A stretch of 12,359 nucleotides of DNA from Bacillota bacterium. Its GTDB lineage: Bacteria > Bacillota > Clostridia > Oscillospirales > Ruminococcaceae. A program made the translations under genes and the position numbers. Positions 1-5,172 of the stretch are shown here, in pieces (the stretch's first letter is position 1; each line of letters opens with the position of its first letter). Below the pieces are notes generated by a model. The model did not search any database. It was given only the letters and a program-made list of their open reading frames with translations, and had not been told where the DNA came from. The stretch spans positions 1-12,359 of the forward strand of contig JAEZVA010000033.1 in the NCBI GenBank assembly GCA_023443315.1, read 5' to 3'.

Positions 1-18
1 TTTGGGTTATCATATATA

Positions 19-135
<117 letters not shown>

Positions 136-140
136 CAAAA

Positions 141-170
141 AAACAGTCTGCTGATGCAGGCTGTTTTTTT
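141..170. terminator. Bidirectional intrinsic terminator between 5S rRNA and the YjbR gene
   Basis: An 8-bp stem (143-150 with 157-164, one G-U pair) closes a six-base loop. It is followed by a run of T at 164-170 and preceded by a run of A at 136-143. Because both flanks are homopolymeric, it can act rightward for the rRNA operon and leftward for the YjbR-family gene that ends at 187. Confidence 0.85.
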
Positions 171-186
171 GATATCTAAATTTCGG

Positions 187-567
187 TCAGGCTTTTGTGT
201 CAGACTCCGTTAGTTCTTTTTGAACGTATTTAGGTAGCCTGCCTTTTACCACAGCGTAGGAATGGTCAATCATCAGCATGATTTCCTCTATCGGTATTGT
301 ACCATCCAGCTTGAGCGTATTAAAATAGGGCTGCTGTATCGGCGGGCAATGATATCCGCGTGTCACGGTATTGGGATAAACAGTCCGATAAAATTCTCCG
401 GTTATCCTGTCACAATTAAAGGTAGCCATCGGTTTGCCTTTTAAGTAGAATACCTGAGCGAAGATGCGGCTACGCACCTTCACAACAGTAACGTCGGGAC
501 CAAAAGGGTAATCCAAATATGCGCCGGTTTTGGATAAGCAATACGAGATGATTTGTTCAAACATCAT
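187..567 (-). CDS. MmcQ/YjbR family protein
   Basis: This 126-residue protein has the usual length and pattern of the MmcQ/YjbR (CyaY-like fold) family. These are small cytoplasmic proteins often labelled DNA-binding, but their role is not firmly established. Family marks are YPFGPDVTVVKV at 20-31, GYH at 71-73 in the expected place after a 'YP..VT' stretch, a Lys-Leu-Asp-Gly-Thr segment at 86-90, and DHSYAVV at 101-107 followed by LPK. The gene begins with two consecutive ATG codons (567 or 564). An AAAAGGGGGC ribosome binding site about ten bases upstream supports this start. It sits alone between two terminators, so it is probably a single-gene unit. Family assignment is confident; no specific function is claimed. 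Confidence 0.9.
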   Translation of the reverse strand: MMFEQIISYCLSKTGAYLDYPFGPDVTVVKVRSRIFAQVFYLKGKPMATFNCDRITGEFYRTVYPNTVTRGYHCPPIQQPYFNTLKLDGTIPIEEIMLMIDHSYAVVKGRLPKYVQKELTESDTKA

Positions 568-640
568 GTAGAAAGCCCCCTTTTAAACAGCATCATACAA
601 CAGCACGGCGGTTGCATGTCGTGTTATTAACTACTAAGCT

Positions 641-677
641 AAAAAACAGGCACCCACTTTAAAGATGGATGCCTGTT
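641..677 (-). terminator. Intrinsic terminator of the RidA gene
   Basis: Read leftward, a stem of about 13 bp (665-677 with 645-657, including two G-U pairs) ends in a run of U corresponding to A at 641-646. It lies a few bases past the RidA stop codon at 684-686. Confidence 0.88.
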
Positions 678-683
678 ATGCCG

Positions 684-1067
684 TTAATATGCCGCGATAA
701 CCTCAATCTCAACCTGTGCGTTTTTGGGCAGCTGCTCTACCGATACACAACTGCGTGCGGGCGGTGTGTCCGAACCAAAGAACCTGCCGTACACAGCGTT
801 TACTGCAGCAAAATCGTCCATTCGGTCAAGAAACACAGTGACCTTTACGATATTTGCAAGGGTAAGCCCCTCGCTCTCGAGAATGGCACTGATGTTTTTA
901 ATTGCAAATTCGGTCTGCTCCTCAACCAAAGGGGCTAGTTCTCCCGTTGTGATGTCTATACCGAGTTGACCCGAAACAAACAACATACCGTTTGCCTTAA
1001 TTGCCTGAGAATAAGGACCAATCGGGGCAGGGGCGTTGTTGCAAACAATTGCAGATTTAGTGGTCAT
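684..1067 (-). CDS. ridA: RidA family reactive enamine/imine deaminase
   Basis: RidA proteins (YjgF/YER057c/UK114 family) hydrolyse reactive enamine/imine intermediates such as 2-aminoacrylate, released by PLP enzymes like threonine/serine dehydratase, and act as cytoplasmic trimers. The 127-residue product has the expected length. The start motif APIGPYSQA is at 14-22. The catalytic arginine lies in PARSCV (Arg105) and the conserved glutamate in VEIEVIA (Glu120), matching the numbering of E. coli RidA. A longer reading frame begins at 1118, but the start at 1067 is preferred: it has a GAGGAT ribosome binding site 7-8 bases upstream and gives the normal family N-terminus. The gene has its own hairpin terminator and a TATAAT-like element about 40 bases upstream. 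No amino-acid catabolic gene is adjacent, so it looks like a general housekeeping copy. Confidence 0.95.
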   Translation of the reverse strand: MTTKSAIVCNNAPAPIGPYSQAIKANGMLFVSGQLGIDITTGELAPLVEEQTEFAIKNISAILESEGLTLANIVKVTVFLDRMDDFAAVNAVYGRFFGSDTPPARSCVSVEQLPKNAQVEIEVIAAY

Positions 1068-1106
1068 AGTTAAATCCTCGCTTTCAAATTGGTTGTTCGT
1101 TGCTTT

Positions 1107-1112
1107 ATTATA
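1107..1112 (-). promoter_or_regulatory. Candidate -10 element for ridA
   Basis: Leftward, the sequence reads TATAAT about 40 bases before the RidA start. No good -35 hexamer is visible 16-18 bases further upstream, so only the -10 is called. Confidence 0.45.
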
Positions 1113-1204
1113 CACCAATATTTGAAATTACGCTATCGGGCAGTAAATAGGATACCCCAAAATGCAAATATAACAGGGAAACAGAATAATTCCTGCATTT
1201 TCGT

Positions 1205-1233
1205 TTGAATTTAATTTCCCATTATTGTATAAT
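1205..1233 (+). promoter_or_regulatory. Sigma-A type promoter for the solute-binding lipoprotein gene
   Basis: TTGAAT (1205-1210) and a perfect TATAAT (1228-1233) are separated by exactly 17 bases. Transcription would start near 1240, giving a leader of roughly 80 bases before the ATG at 1324. It lies in a 256-base divergent region with the leftward RidA gene. No operator or riboswitch was recognised here. Confidence 0.75.
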
Positions 1234-1323
1234 GTTTTTTGGGATAAATCTATCGTACATAGTAAGTGATTATTGCAGTCGTCATGCTGTTTTGATGAAC
1301 TGCCAAAATATCGGAGGATAGTT

Positions 1324-2751
1324 ATGCGTAGGATACTTTCAATGATTATCGCAGCAGCGATGCTGATCTGCGTTTTTGCGGCATGTGCCGCACAGCCCGC
1401 CCAGCTCCCCCCCTCTGACGAAGGTGCAGATGCGGTTGATCAGGAGGGACAGGTTCAGGATGAAAAGCCTGCCAAAACCGTCTCGATTACGCTGTATGCG
1501 CAGCCATATTTTGCTAAGAATGAAGATGGAACATCCGCGTTGCAGGAGCTGATTGCAGCGTTTGGGGTAGTTCATCCCGAAATTACAATTTCCCTGCAGG
1601 AGCTAACTGCGGATGAGGACGGAAATAAGGCGCTTGAAGAAGCAATAGAAGCCGGTAAGGTGGATCTGTTGTTTGACAGTGCGCAACCTGCCGCCGCCCA
1701 TGCGCGAATGGGCAAGCTTTCTAATCTATCGGCCCTGTTTACAGAGGAAGCAATACAAGACCTACCGCAAGGGGTGCTTGACGCCGTCACAGAAGGCGAG
1801 ATGAAATACCAGTACCCGATTTCTGCGTCGCCCTACCTGATGGCGTTTAATAAGGAGCTGCTTGAGTCGCTCGGCGTTCTTGAGCTGCTGCCTTATGCGC
1901 GCACCGAAACCCGTGCATGGACGGTAGACGAATACGCCGCACTGCTCACCGCACTCAAGGCAAAGCTGCCTGAGGATGTGGATGCTGGCGTCATCTACGC
2001 AAAATCATCGAGTGGCGACGCAGCAACACGCTCCTTGGTGACAAACCTAAACGGTGCGTCATTTATAAAGAGCGACCGCAGTGAGTATACCATCGATGGC
2101 GCAGAAGGCAAAAGTGCACTGGAATGGCTGAATAAGGCGGTACAGGATGAGCTGCTCAAGGTTGACGCGCAAAAGACCTCCGCCGATGTAGTAAAGGATT
2201 TTGTGGATGGAAAATCGGCACATACCATCCTTTATACCATTGGGTTAGCAAACAACTATGCCGGCACAAAGAAGGACAATTTTACCGAGATTTTTATGCC
2301 CTACCCCACCAAAGATGGCAAGGAGTTAACGCTTGAGTACAGCCTGTACGGGCTTAGTATCTTTGACAACGGCGATAAAGAGAAGATTGCCGCCGCCGAG
2401 ACCTTTATCGACTTCGCGGCAAACGACAGACAGTACAGCCGCATGGCAGCGGTGCTGACCGGCGGGATTAGCCCCGCCTTGAGCAAGAATGAACTGCGCT
2501 ATGACACGGAGTATCTATTCGTCGAATCCTTGAAATCACACCTTGGCAACTATGTGCCCGCTACCGAGGGCAGCGATGTGATGAAAACCTTCTGGTTTGG
2601 GGCACTAAGCAATGCGCTGGCTAAGGATGCAAAGGTTGAGACGGTTCTCAAGGCGTTTGCAGAGAATGCGAATAAGACCCTAACGGATGCTAAGACCGAG
2701 CGCGAAGAGGCGCTAAAAAAGGCGGACGAGGGCGACACTGCATCCAAGTAA
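1324..2751 (+). CDS. Extracellular solute-binding lipoprotein (family 1-like), orphan
   Basis: This 475-residue protein is predicted to be exported and lipid-anchored, and it resembles the ligand-binding subunit of sugar-type ABC importers (SBP family 1). The N-terminus MRRILSMIIAAAMLICVF is a signal peptide ending in AAC. Cys21 would be lipidated, although -3 is Phe rather than the usual Leu. A charged linker (about 22-50) leads to a first beta strand (TVSITLYAQPYF). Later segments such as 'SPYLMAFNKELLESLG' and the C-terminal helical part (AAAETFIDFAAN, then a Lys/Glu-rich tail) are typical of these proteins. The start at 1324 is preferred over TTG at 1273 because GGAGGA lies five bases upstream and the signal peptide follows directly. 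No permease or ATPase gene adjoins it, and the ligand cannot be read from the sequence. The paralogue-rich family makes the general call fairly safe. Confidence 0.85.
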   Translation: MRRILSMIIAAAMLICVFAACAAQPAQLPPSDEGADAVDQEGQVQDEKPAKTVSITLYAQPYFAKNEDGTSALQELIAAFGVVHPEITISLQELTADEDGNKALEEAIEAGKVDLLFDSAQPAAAHARMGKLSNLSALFTEEAIQDLPQGVLDAVTEGEMKYQYPISASPYLMAFNKELLESLGVLELLPYARTETRAWTVDEYAALLTALKAKLPEDVDAGVIYAKSSSGDAATRSLVTNLNGASFIKSDRSEYTIDGAEGKSALEWLNKAVQDELLKVDAQKTSADVVKDFVDGKSAHTILYTIGLANNYAGTKKDNFTEIFMPYPTKDGKELTLEYSLYGLSIFDNGDKEKIAAAETFIDFAANDRQYSRMAAVLTGGISPALSKNELRYDTEYLFVESLKSHLGNYVPATEGSDVMKTFWFGALSNALAKDAKVETVLKAFAENANKTLTDAKTEREEALKKADEGDTASK

Positions 2752-2801
2752 CAGACGATTACCTATCTAACGATGATTGGCAATCGCATAGCAGCTGAAA
2801 C

Positions 2802-2842
2802 GTTGCACGGGCGGGCAAAACCGCCTGTGCAACCTCTTTTTA
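2802..2842 (+). terminator. Intrinsic terminator of the solute-binding lipoprotein gene
   Basis: A 13-bp stem (2802-2814 with 2821-2833, one G-U pair) with a GCAAAA loop is followed by a T-rich tail, CTCTTTTTAT. It lies 50 bases past the stop codon and confirms that no ABC permease is co-transcribed. Confidence 0.9.
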
Positions 2843-2877
2843 TACTTTGATGTAGGGGATAAGACTATACAAACAGT

Positions 2878-2909
2878 AAAATAGCCGCCAGCAATTACTG
2901 CCGACGGCT
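2878..2909 (-). terminator. Intrinsic terminator of the DUF4870-like gene
   Basis: Leftward, an 11-bp stem (2899-2909 with 2883-2893, two G-U pairs) and a five-base loop precede an ATTTTA tail. It faces the terminator at 2802, so the convergent units are insulated from both sides. Confidence 0.75.
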
Positions 2910-2930
2910 TTGAGGAAGTTCTTAACTCGA

Positions 2931-3242
2931 TTATCTGATAATCTGAATGCCGCCGATGACGGGCAGCGGGTTGGTTTCGTACTTTGCGGCGCTGATAATA
3001 CCAAGAATCATAAACACAAAGCACGCGACACTGAGCAGCCAGCCGATTAAGCCAAACAAAAAGAAGAATCCACCAAGTGCGGCGATTATGCTCGCTGCAA
3101 TCTCGGCAATAAAGATTACAAGCGCTTGATTGACGTGGTGCTTACAAAGGGCGCTGTCTTTACCAGCTAAGATCGGAATGAGTACCAGGGGTCCAAAGTA
3201 GCCTAGGATTGAGTACAGGATTTCGTTGTTGCGGTTTTGCAT
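2931..3242 (-). CDS. Small integral membrane protein, DUF4870/Tic20-like
   Basis: The 103-residue product is almost entirely hydrophobic. A first membrane segment (about 9-27, YSILGYFGPLVLIPILAG) is followed by a charged stretch KDSALCKHHVNQALVIF. Two more hydrophobic segments (about 40-57 and 59-85) follow, with a short polar tail ending in GGIQIIR. The order 'GP(L/I)V..P...' then 'H.NQAL.IF' then a C-terminal 'A...ETNPLPVIG' matches the DUF4870/Tic20-like family of unknown role. The start is well placed, with AAAGGAG about 8-9 bases upstream of the ATG. It lies about 130 bases downstream of the leftward Cache-like gene and could share its transcript. Nothing indicates a specific function. 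Confidence 0.75.
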   Translation of the reverse strand: MQNRNNEILYSILGYFGPLVLIPILAGKDSALCKHHVNQALVIFIAEIAASIIAALGGFFFLFGLIGWLLSVACFVFMILGIISAAKYETNPLPVIGGIQIIR

Positions 3243-3271
3243 AAAAAACGCTCCTTTAATATGTTATAATG

Positions 3272-3289
3272 AAAACGGCAATAATGCCG
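3272..3289 (-). terminator. Weak candidate terminator between two leftward membrane-protein genes
   Basis: A perfect 5-bp stem (CGGCA/TGCCG, 3276-3280 with 3285-3289) with a four-base loop is followed leftward by TTTT. The stem is short, so partial read-through from the upstream Cache-like gene into the DUF4870-like gene is likely if it functions at all. Confidence 0.35.
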
Positions 3290-3372
3290 ATGGGTAGATG
3301 ATGGAATCTGTGCAGGGGTACCCTAAACTGATTGTACCAAAAGTATTGAATGTGGCGGATAATACAAAACGT

Positions 3373-4182
3373 CTATTCCTTAGTGTCTTCGGTAGGCGGC
3401 TCGGTGGATTCGGGAATAGATTTAATCGGCTCATCTTGTGTCCCCATTGCGTGTGTGCGCCGATGCAAGCGCATCAGGGCGCTCAGTAAAAGAATCAGTG
3501 CGGCAGCGCCGAAGAAGGACGAAAAGAGGTAATAGGGCAGATTGAGCGAGGCAGCCTTTGCAACCAGCCCCGAGGACGAGGTAGCCAGTGCCATGCCGAT
3601 TACATCGCCGCGTAGGTCGGTCAGCGGTAGGACGGTAATAAGCGCCGCCTTGCCGTCTGCGGTTTTAACCGCCGCATATGCGTATGGCTTTTTCTCAAAC
3701 GCCACAGCGGACACCGCACGCTCCAGTGCCGACCCGCCTGCCGTTCTGGGGACGTATGCGCTGCCCACGGTGTTGTAATCCACATTCGGGGTAAGCCCGC
3801 GCATAAACCGACTGTCAAGGATATTGATGTATCCCGTGCCACGGGGGATGACGGTTGTTATCGAATCAAAGCCGCTTTGACGCGCTTTGGCAGAAAGCTG
3901 TGCGGTTAACTCATCAAACCGAACGCCTTGTGCCTCCACCTGAAGATGCAGGGTGCGCAGGTCGTCATGATATGTTTTGGCAAGCCCTTCAAACAGCAGC
4001 GAAACCGACGTACTGCCCTGCTGTGCAAGCGAGTCGTAGATGGCCCGCGAAAGCACCGATGCACTGCCTAAGCCGTACAAGGCCCCGCCGACACACAAAA
4101 ACGCTCCGAAAAACAGCGATAGTATGGGCAGAAGGCCCTGCTTTGTTTTATGGGGGTGGTCAGATTCAATCTTCTGGCTCAC
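3373..4182 (-). CDS. Two-pass membrane protein with Cache-like extracellular region and no output domain
   Basis: The 269-residue product has a short basic N-tail, a membrane segment at about 17-38 and an extracellular region of about 175 residues. A second membrane segment follows at about 214-237 (YYLFSSFFGAAALILLLSAL), then a 32-residue cytoplasmic tail rich in Pro, Glu and Thr. The outer region contains 'TGYINILDSRFMRG', a tyrosine-rich 'FEKKPYAYAAVKTADGK' strand and 'PLTDLRGDVIGMALA', the last resembling the closing strands of PAS/Cache sensor domains. This is the layout of the input half of a chemoreceptor or sensor kinase, but no HAMP, kinase, GGDEF or MCP domain follows. The GTG start at 4182 is chosen because GGAGGG lies eight bases upstream; an ATG at 4218 in the same frame has a poorer site. 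The reading is a clean stop, not an obvious frameshift. Function unknown; the Cache resemblance is inference from pattern. Confidence 0.7.
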   Translation of the reverse strand: MSQKIESDHPHKTKQGLLPILSLFFGAFLCVGGALYGLGSASVLSRAIYDSLAQQGSTSVSLLFEGLAKTYHDDLRTLHLQVEAQGVRFDELTAQLSAKARQSGFDSITTVIPRGTGYINILDSRFMRGLTPNVDYNTVGSAYVPRTAGGSALERAVSAVAFEKKPYAYAAVKTADGKAALITVLPLTDLRGDVIGMALATSSSGLVAKAASLNLPYYLFSSFFGAAALILLLSALMRLHRRTHAMGTQDEPIKSIPESTEPPTEDTKE

Positions 4183-4262
4183 GATATTAGCCCTCCATGA
4201 CAGTAGAATAATTGGCATAATGTACCCTAGAAAGCAGTAAACAATGGATATGCCTGTAACTG

Positions 4263-4291
4263 ATTATAGCGAAATTTGGCACAACATGCAA
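4263..4291 (-). promoter_or_regulatory. Candidate sigma-A promoter for the Cache-like membrane protein gene
   Basis: Leftward, TTGCAT (4286-4291) and a perfect TATAAT (4263-4268) are 17 bases apart. The -10 is strong and the -35 matches only the first three consensus bases. It sits about 80 bases upstream of the GTG start. Confidence 0.55.
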
Positions 4292-4430
4292 CAGCCGGAA
4301 GGTTTGTTTACACAACCCAACCTGTTTCGTTCATGCAGAAGAAAAGCTAGACAGTGAGACGACCCTGAAACATTAAATAAACAGCAGTCGGAGCACAGTG
4401 CTTGCCCGTGGAACCGGGCGCAGGAAAGGA

Positions 4431-4787
4431 ATGGTCACAAGGATGAATATAACGGTAGTGAATCTTGAACAGGGCATGCCCTATGTGGATGAGGCGATTC
4501 GACGTATGAACGGAGCGCTTCGCAGCGCACGCGCGGGCGGGACTCGGGTGGTAAAGCTGATACACGGGTATGGCTCGAGCGGCACGGGGGGCAAGATTCG
4601 AGTTGCGGTCGCGGCGGAGCTTGCAAACAAAAAACGCAGCGGCGAGATAAAAGAGTATGTGCGCGGCGAAGATTTCACACCCTTTTCTGAAAGCTGCCGC
4701 AAGGTGCTTGACCTTGTGCCCGAGCTACAAAAGGATAAGGATTATCTGCGCTGCAATCAGGGCATTACCATTGTGCTGTTGCGGTGA
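4431..4787 (+). CDS. Stand-alone Smr domain protein
   Basis: This small cytoplasmic protein of about 118 residues is a single Smr (small MutS-related) domain. Such domains are found at the C-terminus of MutS2 and as free proteins, where many bind or nick nucleic acids. It shows the family layout: a first strand (ITVVNLEQG), a helix 'YVDEAIRRMNGALRSA', a strand ending in VVKLIHGYG, and the loop HGYGSSGTGGKIR at 45-57 that corresponds to the H-G-x-G-x-G nucleic-acid/nuclease motif. The usual N-terminal DLRG/DLHG motif is replaced by NLEQG. The start could be 4431 (AGGA five bases upstream) or 4443 (AAAGGA twelve bases upstream); GTG at 4398 is less likely. A strong terminator follows. Catalytic activity cannot be judged from the sequence. 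Confidence 0.8.
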   Translation: MVTRMNITVVNLEQGMPYVDEAIRRMNGALRSARAGGTRVVKLIHGYGSSGTGGKIRVAVAAELANKKRSGEIKEYVRGEDFTPFSESCRKVLDLVPELQKDKDYLRCNQGITIVLLR

Positions 4788-4816
4788 CTTGACCACAGGA
4801 ATAGACTAATGAGCCG

Positions 4817-4853
4817 CGTTGTGCCGCATAGGATTGCTGTGGCACAACGTTTT
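4817..4853 (+). terminator. Intrinsic terminator of the Smr gene
   Basis: A 12-bp stem (4817-4828 with 4838-4849, one G-U pair) and a nine-base loop are followed by TTTTAT. It separates the Smr gene from the chemoreceptor genes. Confidence 0.85.
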
Positions 4854-4972
4854 ATGCTTATTGGGGCTTTACGTCATAAATAGGGGATCACAATGCTTGA
4901 TAAACATATATCAAGACGAGCTTGTGGTTTACTGGCCAAATGAGTACGTTTCCTAGGTTATTTTAATGCGGG

Positions 4973-5006
4973 GTGTGACAAAATTTACTTCGTGACATTT
5001 TCACAC
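4973..5006 (+). repeat. Imperfect inverted repeat upstream of the sigma-D-like promoter
   Basis: GTGTG (4973-4977) pairs with CACAC (5002-5006), and AAAAT (4980-4984) pairs with ATTTT (4997-5001). There is a two-base bulge and a 12-base loop. Its edge is 10 bases from the -35 of the putative sigma-D promoter. It could be an operator or simply AT-rich structure; it is not followed by a U run, so it is not a terminator. Confidence 0.4.
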
Positions 5007-5016
5007 GATATTTTAG

Positions 5017-5044
5017 TAAAAATAAATGCATTATAAGCAGATAT
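5017..5044 (+). promoter_or_regulatory. Candidate sigma-D (sigma-28) promoter for the first chemoreceptor gene
   Basis: TAAA at 5017-5020 and GCAGATAT at 5037-5044 are separated by 16 bases. The flagellar/chemotaxis sigma factor of Firmicutes recognises TAAA, 14-16 bases, then GCCGATAT, so the downstream element differs at one position. The leader would be about 120 bases. The gene content (chemoreceptor) fits this class of promoter. Confidence 0.55.
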
Positions 5045-5088
5045 ATGGTTTAAACCACGGATAAACTTGTATTTATTTAGACTAAATA

Positions 5089-5117
5089 TTGCTTTAAATT
5101 TCAAAATAAGATAAAAT
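5089..5117 (+). promoter_or_regulatory. Alternative sigma-A-like promoter for the first chemoreceptor gene
   Basis: TTGCTT (5089-5094) and TAAAAT (5112-5117) are 17 bases apart. In such AT-rich DNA a match of this quality can arise by chance, so it is offered as an alternative to the sigma-D site. Confidence 0.35.
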
Positions 5118-5172
5118 ATTAGTATATTTTTCTAACAAATAAAACACAATTTGAAAGCAGGGTTTTAGCAAT

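Larger units (their letters stand above)
4854..5172 (+). other. AT-rich 319-base upstream region of the first chemoreceptor gene
   Basis: No open reading frame of interest and no tRNA are visible. I looked for the conserved GEMM (c-di-GMP-I) riboswitch segments, because these often precede chemoreceptor and surface-protein genes in Clostridia, and did not find them. The stretch holds an imperfect inverted repeat at 4973-5006, a sigma-D-like promoter at 5017-5044 and a sigma-A-like promoter at 5089-5117, listed separately. Confidence 0.6.

Noticed and set aside
669..969. Rightward frames of 81-89 codons over the RidA gene
   Set aside because: They are antisense shadows of a strongly conserved RidA sequence; one begins within the RidA terminator.
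3298..3532. Small rightward open frames overlapping the 3' end of the Cache-like gene
   Set aside because: No family resemblance, weak ribosome binding sites, and most of their length is antisense to the better-supported leftward gene.
4340..4430. Possible riboswitch in the leader of the Smr gene (small GC hairpin at 4404-4419, 'GAGACGACC' segment)
   Set aside because: I compared it from memory with guanidine-II (mini-ykkC), ZTP, THF and fluoride consensus motifs and found no convincing match. The hairpin has only a 5-bp stem.
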